Origin: Streptomyces cyaneochromogenes
GTDB lineage: Bacteria; Actinomycetota; Actinomycetes; Streptomycetales; Streptomycetaceae
Direction of reading: 5' to 3'
Assembly (NCBI RefSeq): GCF_003963535.1
Contig: NZ_CP034539.1
Span: forward strand, 7,750,001-7,814,000
Length of the DNA stretch: 64,000 bases
In this document: one piece after another, positions 1 to 8,491 of the stretch
Position numbering within the stretch: the stretch's first letter is position 1
Layout of the letters: each line of letters opens with the position of its first letter
Notes under the pieces: generated by a model
Seen by the model: the letters and a program-made list of their open reading frames with translations, nothing else
The model's database searches: none
What the model was told of the DNA's origin: nothing
Translations under genes and position numbers: made by a program

Positions 1-884
1 GCCCCACCATCGAGACGCTCGTCTCGGACCTGCTGGACGACATCGCCGCCACCGCGCCGGGCCGCCCCGTCGACATCCGCGGCGAGTTCGCCTACCCCCT
101 GGCGATCCGGGTCATCTGCGCGCTCCTCGGCATCCCGGCCGCCATGCGCGCCGACCTCTTCCGGGTCGTCGCCGACATGTTCCGCACCTCCGCCACCCTG
201 GAGGAGGTGCAGGCCACCGGCGAAGAGCTGTACGGCCTGATGACGGCACTCATCGCGCACAAACGCCAAACGCCGGGCGACGACCTGGTGAGCGCGCTCA
301 TCGCCGCGCGCGACGACGAGGAGTCCGCCGGACTCGACGAGACCGAACTCGTCGACATGGTCCTGCTGATGATCGGCGCCGGCCACGAGACCACGGTCAA
401 CCTGCTCGACCACGCCATCCACTCCCTGCTCACCCATCCCGAGCAGCTGCGCCTCCTCCAGAACGGCGACGCCACCTGGGACGACGCGATCGACGAGGCG
501 TTGCGCCACGAGGCGCCGATCGCCAACCTGCCGATGCGCTTCGCCGTCGAGGACATCGACACCGGCCAGGTGACGATCCCCAAGGGCGACGCCCTGATCA
601 TCTCCTACAGCGCGGTGGGCAGGGACCCCGCCGTCCACGGCGCCGACGCCGACGCCTTCGACATCGCCCGGCCCACACGCCACGACCACATCTCCTTCGG
701 CCACGGGGTGCACCGCTGCGTCGGCGCTCCGCTCGCCCGGCTGGAGGCCTCGCTCGCCCTGCCCGAGCTCTTCGCCCGCTTCCCCGACATCGGCCTGGCC
801 GTGGCCACGGACGAACTCCAGCCCCTGGAGTCGTTCGTGTCCAACGGTCACCGCACGCTGCCCGTCCTCCTGAAGCAGGCCTGA
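1..884 (+). CDS. Cytochrome P450, C-terminal 293 residues (5' end outside window)
   Basis: The reading frame is open from base 3, so the start lies left of the window and about 100 residues are missing. The visible part has the standard P450 landmarks in order: the I-helix oxygen-activation motif GAGHETT, the K-helix ExxR motif in EALRHE, and the heme loop FGHGVHRCVG, whose cysteine (codon at 717-719) is the thiolate ligand. Enzymes of this bacterial class are soluble mono-oxygenases that take electrons from a ferredoxin; no ferredoxin gene is visible here. The stop lies two bases before the start of the GMC oxidoreductase, so the two genes are almost certainly co-transcribed and may act on the same small molecule. 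The substrate cannot be read from the sequence. The family call is secure; a secondary-metabolism role is only inferred. Confidence 0.95.
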   Translation, partial: PTIETLVSDLLDDIAATAPGRPVDIRGEFAYPLAIRVICALLGIPAAMRADLFRVVADMFRTSATLEEVQATGEELYGLMTALIAHKRQTPGDDLVSALIAARDDEESAGLDETELVDMVLLMIGAGHETTVNLLDHAIHSLLTHPEQLRLLQNGDATWDDAIDEALRHEAPIANLPMRFAVEDIDTGQVTIPKGDALIISYSAVGRDPAVHGADADAFDIARPTRHDHISFGHGVHRCVGAPLARLEASLALPELFARFPDIGLAVATDELQPLESFVSNGHRTLPVLLKQA

Positions 885-886
885 CC

Positions 887-2461
887 ATGGAGGACGAGCT
901 GTTCGACTACGTGATCGTGGGCGCCGGGTCGGCAGGCTCCGTGCTGGCCGCCCGGCTCACCGAGGACCCCGCCGTACGCGTCGCGCTGATCGAGGCCGGC
1001 GGACCCGACACCGACCCCGCCATCCGCGTTCCCAGCGCCTCACTCGCCTTGCTCGGTACCGAACTCGACTGGGGATACGAGACGGTGCCCCAGCCCGGCA
1101 TCGACGGCCGCAGCGTCGGCTGGCCCCGGGGCAAGGTCCTGGGCGGCTCCTCGTCGCTCAACTTCCAGATGTGGATACCGGGTTGCGCCGACGACTACGA
1201 CGCCTGGGGCCGCGCCGCCGGCCCCACTTGGTCCTGGGACACCGTCCGGCCCTACCTGCGCAAGGCGGAACACTGGGCCGGAGACCCGGCCGAGGGGACC
1301 TCGTACGGCGATGACGGTCCCCTGTGGATCTCGCCGCCCCGTGATCCCGACCCGACCACCGCCCACTTCCTGCGGGCCTGCGCCGAACTCGGGCTCGGGC
1401 CCGTGCCGGGCGGCCTCGGCGGCCCCCACCTGGGCGGCAGCGCGCTCACCCCGCTCAACCAGCGGCGCGGCACCCGGTGGAGCTCCGCCGACGGCTATCT
1501 GCGCCCGGCCCTCGAACGCGACAACCTGACCCTGTTCACCGGGCAACAGGCCCGGCGCGTCGTGCTGGAGGACGGCCGTGCCCGCGGCGTGGAGCTGGCG
1601 ACCGCCCGTCTCATGGCACGCCGCGAAGTCATCCTCAGCGCGGGGGCCATCGGTTCGCCGCACCTCCTCATGCTGTCCGGTATCGGCGACGAGCGGGAAC
1701 TGTCGGCCGCGGGCGTCGAGCCTCGCGTCCATCTCCCCGCAGTGGGCCGCAACCTGCACGACCACGCGACGCTCGACGTGATCCGGCACGCGGTCGACCC
1801 CGTACGCCTGGCGGACGCCGAAACGGCCCGCGCGAAGCAGCAGTTCGAGCAGGACCGCACCGGTCCGCTGACCTCCAACATCGCCGAGGCGGTCGGGTTC
1901 CTCCGCAGCGACGGCCGGCCGGGTCCGCCCGACCTCGAAGTGATCTGGGCCCCGATCGCCTTCCAGGGCGACTCCCTCGCCGACGGACTGACCGTGGGCG
2001 TCGTCCTCCTGCAACCCGAGAGCCGGGGCACTGTCACGCTGAAGGACCCCGACCCCGCGACGCCGCCCCTGATCGACCCGCGGTATCTGTCGGCCGGTGC
2101 GGACCTCGAACGGCTCGCGGCGGGAGCCCGCTTCGCCGAACGTCTCTTCACCACCGACGCCCTGCGTCCCCTGGTGGCCGGGGCCATGGCCCCCTGGGCC
2201 GACGGCATGAGCGACGACGCCCTGCACCAGCACGTCCGGGAACACACGAGCACCCTTTTCCACCCGGTCGGCACCTGCCGCATGGGCCTCCCGGACGACG
2301 ACACCGCCGTGGTCGACCCCGAACTGAGGGTCCGAGGCGTCCCCGGCCTGCGCGTCGTGGACGCCTCCGTGATCCCCCGCATCATCCGCGGCCACACCCA
2401 CGCCCCGGCCGTCATGCTGGCCGAGCGGGCAGCGGCCCTGATCCACGGCGAGCCCCGGTAG
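887..2461 (+). CDS. GMC-family FAD-dependent oxidoreductase (choline dehydrogenase-like)
   Basis: This 524-residue protein matches the usual GMC length. Near the N-terminus it has the FAD-binding dinucleotide fold VIVGAGSAGS (GxGxxG at residues 12-17) with the ribose-binding glutamate about residue 36. GMC signatures follow (WPRGKVLGGSSSLN and a GAIGSPHLLMLSGIG stretch). The C-terminal catalytic region contains HPVGTCRMG and VVDASVIP, then GHTHAP at the position where many relatives have an Asn- or His-containing active-site element. Members oxidise alcohols or related groups using FAD. The ATG lies two bases after the P450 stop, with a purine-rich stretch (gaagcagg) inside the end of the P450 gene as ribosome site, so translation is coupled. 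The pairing suggests successive oxidation steps on one compound, but nothing here identifies it. A strong hairpin follows the stop. Confidence 0.93.
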   Translation: MEDELFDYVIVGAGSAGSVLAARLTEDPAVRVALIEAGGPDTDPAIRVPSASLALLGTELDWGYETVPQPGIDGRSVGWPRGKVLGGSSSLNFQMWIPGCADDYDAWGRAAGPTWSWDTVRPYLRKAEHWAGDPAEGTSYGDDGPLWISPPRDPDPTTAHFLRACAELGLGPVPGGLGGPHLGGSALTPLNQRRGTRWSSADGYLRPALERDNLTLFTGQQARRVVLEDGRARGVELATARLMARREVILSAGAIGSPHLLMLSGIGDERELSAAGVEPRVHLPAVGRNLHDHATLDVIRHAVDPVRLADAETARAKQQFEQDRTGPLTSNIAEAVGFLRSDGRPGPPDLEVIWAPIAFQGDSLADGLTVGVVLLQPESRGTVTLKDPDPATPPLIDPRYLSAGADLERLAAGARFAERLFTTDALRPLVAGAMAPWADGMSDDALHQHVREHTSTLFHPVGTCRMGLPDDDTAVVDPELRVRGVPGLRVVDASVIPRIIRGHTHAPAVMLAERAAALIHGEPR

Positions 2462-2480
2462 CCGAACCGGGCACAGAACG

Positions 2481-2520
2481 GGCGAGGCCCGGTGGTACCC
2501 CCCGGCCACCGGGTCTCGCC
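2481..2520 (+). terminator. Strong hairpin after the GMC oxidoreductase gene
   Basis: A 15-bp stem, GGCGAGGCCCGGTGG pairing with CCACCGGGTCTCGCC with one G-T wobble, encloses a 10-base loop. It begins 19 bases after the stop codon. No T tract follows, which is common for Streptomyces terminators. It probably ends the P450-GMC transcript. Confidence 0.65.
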
Positions 2521-2997
2521 TCACGTCCGCGACAGACCGTCCGGCGTCTTCGGCCGACCTGCTTGCCGAGCCCCTCGCGCGCGACGGGCCGGGGGCGATG
2601 ACGGGGAGGCGCACGGCCTGGGCCGACCACGTTGCCGTTCCTGCCGGGCGATCTCCGGCAGGGTGCTCACCGTCCTGCTCGCCGCGGGAGACGTCCGGCG
2701 AACGGTACGCTCCGATGCCGGGCCTCGGCTCGGCCCGTGCTCCCGCGGCCCGAGCCGCGAGCACCGCCGCGGCCTGTGCCCGACGTGGCCGAGTCCGAGC
2801 GTTTCCAGAAACCGGGTCTGGTGCGCCGCCAGCTGCCTCTCTCCGACCCAACCGTGCCCGGACGCGCCCAGGTCTTCCTCGCCGCTGCCCAACTGGTCGG
2901 TGGTGGGCCGAACTTCGGGCGTTCTTCGGGTGGGGGTTCACACGAGCACAGGCCCGCTGCTTCGCTGGCCATGTGCCGGACGAACGCTGGAGGTCGC
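2521..2997. other. Intergenic region without a convincing gene
   Basis: Several frames stay open here on both strands, as expected at this GC content, but none gives a recognisable protein or a well-placed ribosome site apart from the one at 2989-2993 that serves the next gene. It presumably holds the promoter for the CHAT-RES cluster. I could not pick out a confident -35/-10 pair. Confidence 0.4.
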
Positions 2998-3540
2998 GTG
3001 GACGGCGGTAGCGCGACCGCCCTCCTGACCGCGGTTGCGGGAGTCGTCGGGACGTTGCTGTCCGCGTTGTTGACCCAGCGCGCGGCGGACCGCAGCCGGC
3101 AGCGTGAGCAGGAGCGGGCCGAACAGATGCGAAAGCAGCGCAGCGAGGCCCAGGAACTGCGGTCGTGCTACGTGGCGCTCAACACGACGGCTCGCCAGTA
3201 TCTGGCCGCGCTCACCGACCACGTGCACGCCCTGGGCCGGGGCGAGGATCTGCGGTCCGTGCGGCAGCGGCTGACCGAGGCGCGTGACCAGCACCGGGAC
3301 GTGTACGCGGAGGCTCAGATGCAGGTGCCGGAGCGCGTGCTCGAACTCGCGGGCGACCTCAGCCATGACCTGGGCGCGGTGTACGGCATGGTGCGGCGTC
3401 TGGACGACGGTGCGCCGCGAACGGGGGACTCGCCTGCCGCCGTGCAGGAGAGCATCGACGCGCTGTGGGACGGGCTGAGGGAGGTGCGCCGCGCGATGCG
3501 GGCCGATCTGGGCGCTTCCCGGGCGGATTTGGGGCGTTGA
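2998..3540 (+). CDS. Membrane-anchored coiled-coil protein next to CHAT protease
   Basis: I do not recognise a named family. The 180-residue product has an N-terminal hydrophobic segment (ALLTAVAGVVGTLLSALL, about residues 7-25), followed at once by a highly charged helix rich in Arg, Glu and Gln (about 26-55). The rest is predicted helical. This suggests a single membrane anchor with a cytosolic helical or coiled-coil body. I chose the GTG at 2998 because GGAGG lies at 2989-2993 and because the hydrophobic anchor begins immediately after it; upstream frame extensions give arginine-rich non-protein-like sequence. It precedes the CHAT gene by 95 bp in the same direction and may be a membrane tether, sensor or substrate for that protease. 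That role is inferred from position only. Confidence 0.6.
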   Translation: MDGGSATALLTAVAGVVGTLLSALLTQRAADRSRQREQERAEQMRKQRSEAQELRSCYVALNTTARQYLAALTDHVHALGRGEDLRSVRQRLTEARDQHRDVYAEAQMQVPERVLELAGDLSHDLGAVYGMVRRLDDGAPRTGDSPAAVQESIDALWDGLREVRRAMRADLGASRADLGR

Positions 3541-3635
3541 CGAGGAGAAGCGCGGGATCTCGTCGCCATACGTCCGGCCGATCGGCATAGTGGCCTTGAT
3601 TCCAAGGGCTGTCGAGTTCTCGGGGGAGAGCCAGG

Positions 3636-6600
3636 ATGTCGGTGAGCGACGAGGAGAGCGGCGGCGTCCAGGGGCTGCGGGCCTGGGCGGCGGACGCCGC
3701 GGAGCGGGTCAAGCGGCTGACCCCCGCCATGGGCGCGAGAGATGTGCCGCCTCAGGCGTACGAGCCGTCGATCGCCGAACTCGACGAGCTGGCAGGGCTG
3801 TTGGACCATGACCCCGTTCTGCGCAGCGCGGTGAGCGTGTGGCTGGGCGGTGCGCTGGCCATGCGGTACTCCGCCGGGGGTGGTGAACCCGCGGACCGGG
3901 AGCGCGCGGAGCGGCTGCTGCGGGAGGCGCGGGACCGTGGGACGGCACTGGGAGCCGCGGCGGGCGACGAGCACCGGCGGTGGGCGGCCTTGTTCCTGGT
4001 GTCGGTCATCGCGCCGATACGGTCGCAGCAGGGCGGGTACGGGGCGGTACCCGACCTCTCCGCCTTGGTCGACTGGTTCTCGCAGGCGGGGCTCGCCGGG
4101 ATGGCCGCCTTCAACACGGAGCTCGAGGAACTGACCGCGGAGGTGCTCCAGCTGCCGTTGCCGCCGTCGTTTCTGGCGGAGTTGCGGCAGATGCAGGGGA
4201 TCTTCTCGACTCCCCCGGGGGCGGAGTTCACCGACCTGCTGACCAGCATGATGCCCGCGGGGGATCCCCACACGGACCAGCTGCGGCGGATGATGAACCA
4301 GATGTTCGGCATGGCCGGCGCCCCTGCGGGCGGGCGGACGGACGCCTCGGGACCCGCTGCCCCAGGACCTCGTAGGAGCCCTGATGCCGGGCCGTCCCGG
4401 AAGCCCGACTCGTCCGCCGCTCCGGATCCCGACCCCGCCCCGGCCCCCGACCCCGCCTCCGGGCCCGGGCTCACCCCCGACGACATCCGTCGGCTCGCCG
4501 CCGGCCTGGACGCCATGAACGCCGCCACACGTGGCCTCGACGACGTGCTCAACAGTGGTGACCCCGAGGCGTTCAACGAAATTCTCCGCCGACTGGGCTC
4601 CGTACAGAAGAACCCGCCACCTGGTCCGGACCCGACCGCCGGGCTGGAGGCCATGCGGGCGCTCCTGCTCAACATCAGTTCCGTGGCCGGCGGTGCGAGG
4701 CAGGACCAAGCGGCCGGACGGGCCAACCTGCAGAAGATCGTCGACCACTTCGCGACGCTCGAAGGGTCGGCGCCTACGGGCGTGACGGGTCATGCCGTCC
4801 TGGGGCGCGCGATCGCGCTGTACACCAGGGTCCTCGACGCGGGCGAGTCGGAGGACGTCGAGGCGCTCCGGGACCTGGTGGACGAGGCCGAGGCGCTGGA
4901 GAAGTCCGTCCCTGAGGACCATCAGTTCCGCTACATGGTCCTCTCGACGCTGGGCGCGGCCTACTGCCGGCTCGGCATCGTCACCCGGGACCGGGAGTTG
5001 ATGCTGCGTGCCCTGCCGTACATGGAGAAGGGGATATCCGGTGTCAGGGACAGCGGTCTCCCTTTCGCCGACGAGATGCCCTTGCCGTACATCCCGGACA
5101 TCGATCTGGTGCGCGCCGGCCTCACCGGCGACCCGACGCAGGCGCACGAGCCCGTTCGCCTGCCCCCGGACGCCTCGACCGAGGATCTCCACCGCTCCGC
5201 GCACTCGGTCGCCGTGTACTACTCCCTCAACCGTGACCCGGCCGTCCTGGACAGGCTGATCGACGAACTGGAGCGGGTCCGCGACCGCGTCCGGGAGGGG
5301 AGGGCGCCGCGGATCGCCGCTGAGGCGCTGTGGAATCTGGCCATGGCGTACCGCGAGCGCGACGTCCTCAACCACGACGTGCAGAACATCAGAGCCCTGG
5401 AAGCCGCCCAGGAGGCGCTGACGGTGCTCGCCGCCGACGTCCTCCTCCAGTCGGGTGCGGAGCACGGCCTGCTGGCGGCCCGTTCCGGGGCGAGCAGGGG
5501 TGTTCAAGCCGCTCTGTGGGCGGCCTCGCAGGGACGGCTGCACGAGGCCGTGGCCGCTCTGGAACTGGGCCGGGCCCTGGTGCTGCACGCGGCGTCCACC
5601 TCGTCAGCCGTCCCCGAACTCCTTGATACGGGCGGGCACCACGATCTCGCCGAGGCATGGCGGGCGGCCGACTCCGGCCGAAGCCCCGCTGCCGCCGACG
5701 ACGACCGCGTCCCCGACGAACTGCCCGGCAGGCTGCGCCGCCAGGCCCTCGAAGCCCTCGGCTACCGGCGCGAGGGCGGCCTGCTCGGCACGCCCACCCT
5801 GAGTGAACTCGCCGACGGAGTCGCGGAGAGCGGCGCCGACGCGCTCGTCTATCTGGTTCCCTGCGAGGACGGAGACGCCGGCGTGGCGATCGCGGTGAGC
5901 CCGGCACTCGGAGCCGGGCTGTCGGTGCGGCCGCACCTGTCCGGCGCCGAGAGCGGCCCGCTGGAGCGCTACCTCGACGCCACCGCCGCACGCGACGCCG
6001 CCGCACGCGACGGTGGCCACAGCGACCCGTCAGTCGAACAGACCTGGGAGGAGGCCCTCAAGGCGCTCTGCGACTGGGCCTTCCAGGTGCTCGGCCCCGT
6101 GCTCGCCGACGTGGACAAGGGGCTCGGGGCCGACGGCCGGCCGCTCAGGATCGTCCTGGTGCCCTGCGGCCGACTCGGCCTCGTCCCCTGGCACGCCGCG
6201 CGCTACCCGGACGACGCGCCTCACCGCTACCTGTGCGAGACCGATGTGATCAGTTACGCGGCCTCGGGCAGTCAGTTCCTGCGTACGGTGGGACGCGCGC
6301 CGCGGGATCCGGCGGCCGCCCCCGTCCTGCTGGCCGACCCGACCCTGGACCTGACGCATGCCGAGGTCGAGGTCATGGCCCTGAGGGACGCCTTCTATCA
6401 GCAGGCCCGGATGGTCGGCGGGATCTTCGAGATGCCCGAGGAGGAGCTGGTCCCCGGCACTCCCGACGAGGTCCTCGCGTTCCTCGCCGACGGGGCCTCG
6501 CTGCTCCACGTGGCCTCGCACGGATCGGCGGGTACGCGTCCCACGGTCTCGGCACTGCATCTCGCTGCCCCCGGGTCCACGGGTGGCACGTCCGCCGAAG

Positions 6601-7097
6601 CGAGCGGACCGGAACCGGATCCGGGCATGTTGACGGTGACCCGGCTGCTCGATCGGTCGGCCCCTCGACGAGCCGTCGAGGACGGGCCGTTGGTCGTGCT
6701 GAGTGCCTGTCAGACCGACCTCAGCACCCGCGACCACGACGAGGCGCTGACCCTCACCACGGCGTTCGTCTCGGGTGGAGCGCGGGACGTCGTCGGATCA
6801 CGGTGGACGACCAACGACAGCGCGTCGGCGCTGCTGATGGCGGTGTTCCACCACCACCTGACCGTCGAGGGGCTCAGCCCCGTCGACGCGCTCAGGGCCA
6901 CGCAGCAGTGGATGCTCGACCCGCACCGTGAGAACCCCGGCTCGCTCGGCGGCGAGCTGCTGCGGCAGATGCGGCGACCGGACCTCGACCGGATCTCACT
7001 CTGGGCCGCGTTCATTCACCAGGGGCATCCAGGGGCGGGGAGAAACCAAGGCAGGACAAACAGGAACAGGACAGGAAGAGGAAGGGGGAACGGATGA
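3636..7097 (+). CDS. CHAT domain protease (caspase-like) with helical N-terminal region
   Basis: A 1153-residue protein whose last 350 residues form a CHAT domain, the bacterial caspase/separase-like cysteine peptidase fold. The expected dyad is visible: His962 in the LLHVASHG motif and Cys1025 in VVLSACQTD. Conserved neighbouring elements are VPCGRLGLVPWHAA and GARDVVGSRW. The first 700 residues are helical, apparently TPR-like repeats, broken by a Pro/Ala/Asp-rich linker around residues 228-280. Such N-termini typically sense a trigger or bind partners. The ATG at 3636 follows a gggggagag ribosome site at 3622-3629. Its stop overlaps the start of the putative antitoxin gene (ATGA), so these two are made together. 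CHAT proteases in defence loci cleave a partner protein to unleash toxicity; the antitoxin is the obvious candidate here, by inference. Confidence 0.9.
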   Translation: MSVSDEESGGVQGLRAWAADAAERVKRLTPAMGARDVPPQAYEPSIAELDELAGLLDHDPVLRSAVSVWLGGALAMRYSAGGGEPADRERAERLLREARDRGTALGAAAGDEHRRWAALFLVSVIAPIRSQQGGYGAVPDLSALVDWFSQAGLAGMAAFNTELEELTAEVLQLPLPPSFLAELRQMQGIFSTPPGAEFTDLLTSMMPAGDPHTDQLRRMMNQMFGMAGAPAGGRTDASGPAAPGPRRSPDAGPSRKPDSSAAPDPDPAPAPDPASGPGLTPDDIRRLAAGLDAMNAATRGLDDVLNSGDPEAFNEILRRLGSVQKNPPPGPDPTAGLEAMRALLLNISSVAGGARQDQAAGRANLQKIVDHFATLEGSAPTGVTGHAVLGRAIALYTRVLDAGESEDVEALRDLVDEAEALEKSVPEDHQFRYMVLSTLGAAYCRLGIVTRDRELMLRALPYMEKGISGVRDSGLPFADEMPLPYIPDIDLVRAGLTGDPTQAHEPVRLPPDASTEDLHRSAHSVAVYYSLNRDPAVLDRLIDELERVRDRVREGRAPRIAAEALWNLAMAYRERDVLNHDVQNIRALEAAQEALTVLAADVLLQSGAEHGLLAARSGASRGVQAALWAASQGRLHEAVAALELGRALVLHAASTSSAVPELLDTGGHHDLAEAWRAADSGRSPAAADDDRVPDELPGRLRRQALEALGYRREGGLLGTPTLSELADGVAESGADALVYLVPCEDGDAGVAIAVSPALGAGLSVRPHLSGAESGPLERYLDATAARDAAARDGGHSDPSVEQTWEEALKALCDWAFQVLGPVLADVDKGLGADGRPLRIVLVPCGRLGLVPWHAARYPDDAPHRYLCETDVISYAASGSQFLRTVGRAPRDPAAAPVLLADPTLDLTHAEVEVMALRDAFYQQARMVGGIFEMPEEELVPGTPDEVLAFLADGASLLHVASHGSAGTRPTVSALHLAAPGSTGGTSAEASGPEPDPGMLTVTRLLDRSAPRRAVEDGPLVVLSACQTDLSTRDHDEALTLTTAFVSGGARDVVGSRWTTNDSASALLMAVFHHHLTVEGLSPVDALRATQQWMLDPHRENPGSLGGELLRQMRRPDLDRISLWAAFIHQGHPGAGRNQGRTNRNRTGRGRGNG

Positions 7098-7774
7098 ATG
7101 ACGGCCGCGAGAGTTCGGCCGGCCGGCTGCTTGCCCTGATCGGGGAGCACCGGACCACCATCCGCGAGGCGCTCGACGACGAGCAGTACACGGTGCTGCT
7201 CGCCAGGCTGGGAGCCCTCACCGAAGCGGCGCCCGACGACGACAGGGCGGTCCGCAGGGCACTTCAGGGCGTCCGCCTCGCCCTGCTGCGTCTGCCGTTC
7301 GACCATCCGGTGCGCGTCGTTCTGGACCGCACCCGACTGGTCGCCGCTCCGCCCGAACCGGCGACCGTGGCGGGAGCGCGGGAACTGATGGCCCTGCTGT
7401 CGTCGAGCCCGTCGCCTTCCCCCGGCCCCGAGGCGACCACCCCGGACCAGCCGCTCCTGGCGCCGGCCCTTTCGGCGGAGGAGGCGCGGGCCCGGTGCGG
7501 CGGCGCGGCCCCGCCCCCCGAGCTGATCAGGCTGGCGGATCCCCAAGGCGGCGACCGCTACCCGGAGTTCCAGTTCGCCGCGGGCAGCGGCACCCCCTAC
7601 CAGGTCGTCCTCGAGGTCAACCGCCTTCTCCTCGCGGACATCGACCCCTGGGGCGCCGCGGCCTGGTGGCTCAGCGGGAACACCTGGCTGGGCGGGACGC
7701 CCGCGTCGCTCCTCGGCCGGCTGCCCGACGAGCAGTTGGTGGGCGCGGCCACCGCGCTGGTGGAGGGGGACTGA
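7094..7774 (+). CDS. Putative antitoxin with Xre/MbcA/ParS-like C-terminal domain
   Basis: The 226-residue product has a helical N-terminal part, a Pro/Ser-rich linker (about residues 100-125) and a C-terminal segment, about residues 170-215, containing VNRLLLADIDPWGAAAWWL and then NTWLGGTPASLL. That pattern of helix, DPW/AAAWWL, and a WLGG-P-LL ending resembles the toxin-binding domain of MbcA/ParS/Xre antitoxins, which pair with RES toxins. The gene directly precedes a RES-domain gene, sharing one base (TGATG), which strongly supports the antitoxin role. It is also coupled to the CHAT gene upstream by an ATGA overlap. It is larger than usual RES antitoxins, and no clear DNA-binding HTH is visible in the N-terminal half. 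The extra region and flexible linker would suit a protease target site. The family call is moderate. Confidence 0.62.
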   Translation: MNDGRESSAGRLLALIGEHRTTIREALDDEQYTVLLARLGALTEAAPDDDRAVRRALQGVRLALLRLPFDHPVRVVLDRTRLVAAPPEPATVAGARELMALLSSSPSPSPGPEATTPDQPLLAPALSAEEARARCGGAAPPPELIRLADPQGGDRYPEFQFAAGSGTPYQVVLEVNRLLLADIDPWGAAAWWLSGNTWLGGTPASLLGRLPDEQLVGAATALVEGD

Positions 7775-8451
7775 TGACCGGCCACTTCCCCATGACCCCG
7801 TTGGAATTCCGCCCCGTCCGCCATGAGATCCCGGCCGGTACGGAGCTGTGGCGGGTGCACAACACCAAGTACAGGCCGGACGAGTTCAACCCGAACCTCG
7901 CGGACCCCTTCGAGTTCAGGAACGGCAACCGTTTCGACGGCACGCCGCTCGATCCGTATCACTGCCTGTACCTGGCGGACACCCCGACCACGGCCCTCGC
8001 GGAGAGCGTGCTGCGATCCAGGCCCTTCGAGCCATCGGCCGGCATGCGGGTCATCCCCTACGCCACGGTCTGGCGCCGGTCGCTGAGCGTGCTGCGCACC
8101 AGGTGCGAACTGACCCTGGTCTCCCTGATCGAGGCGCCCGACCTGGCCGCCGTCTGCCAGGACGCCACGCTCCTGGAGGACGAGCGGAACTACGTACAGG
8201 CAAGGCGCTGGGCGAGCGAGATCCGCGCGCAGGCACCCGACGTCATGGGGCTGATCTGGCAGTCCCGGCACAACCGGCCCCAGCGCGCCCTGGTGCTCTT
8301 CCACGATCGGTTCGACCACGGTGACGGCGGACCGCTGGAGGTGTCGCCGACGGAAGGAATTCCGGAACTCGACTCCGACGCCGGCATCGCCCGGGCGAAC
8401 CAGCTTCTCGAACCGTTGCGGTCGAAGATCTCGCAGCCGAGAAGGGAGTGA
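7774..8451 (+). CDS. RES domain toxin (NAD-consuming / ADP-ribosyltransferase-like)
   Basis: This 225-residue protein shows the RES domain layout: the N-terminal WRVHNTKYRPDEFNP motif, RFDGTPLD, then YLADTPTTALAESVL, which supply the conserved Arg, Glu and Ser-type residues that give the family its name, and a late LIWQSRHN element. RES toxins such as MbcT degrade NAD+ or ADP-ribosylate a host enzyme, arresting growth until an Xre/MbcA-type antitoxin blocks the active site. The start ATG overlaps the putative antitoxin stop (TGATG), and the order antitoxin then toxin is the usual one. What is unusual is being in one coupled unit with a CHAT protease upstream and a macro-domain gene downstream. 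The RES call is firm; the exact chemistry is inferred from the family. Confidence 0.88.
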   Translation: MTGHFPMTPLEFRPVRHEIPAGTELWRVHNTKYRPDEFNPNLADPFEFRNGNRFDGTPLDPYHCLYLADTPTTALAESVLRSRPFEPSAGMRVIPYATVWRRSLSVLRTRCELTLVSLIEAPDLAAVCQDATLLEDERNYVQARRWASEIRAQAPDVMGLIWQSRHNRPQRALVLFHDRFDHGDGGPLEVSPTEGIPELDSDAGIARANQLLEPLRSKISQPRRE

Positions 8452-8491
8452 CGAGCCGAGGTCGATGGGTCCGCTTGTCCGCAGGTGATGC

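Noticed and set aside
2492..3028. Several overlapping frames in the gap before the coiled-coil gene
   Set aside because: No ribosome site, no family resemblance, and extreme Arg/Pro/Ala content typical of non-coding high-GC DNA.
3315..5588. A 757-codon minus-strand open frame across the start of the first CHAT gene
   Set aside because: Runs antisense through two well-supported genes and gives Arg/Gly/Pro-rich sequence with no recognisable domain.
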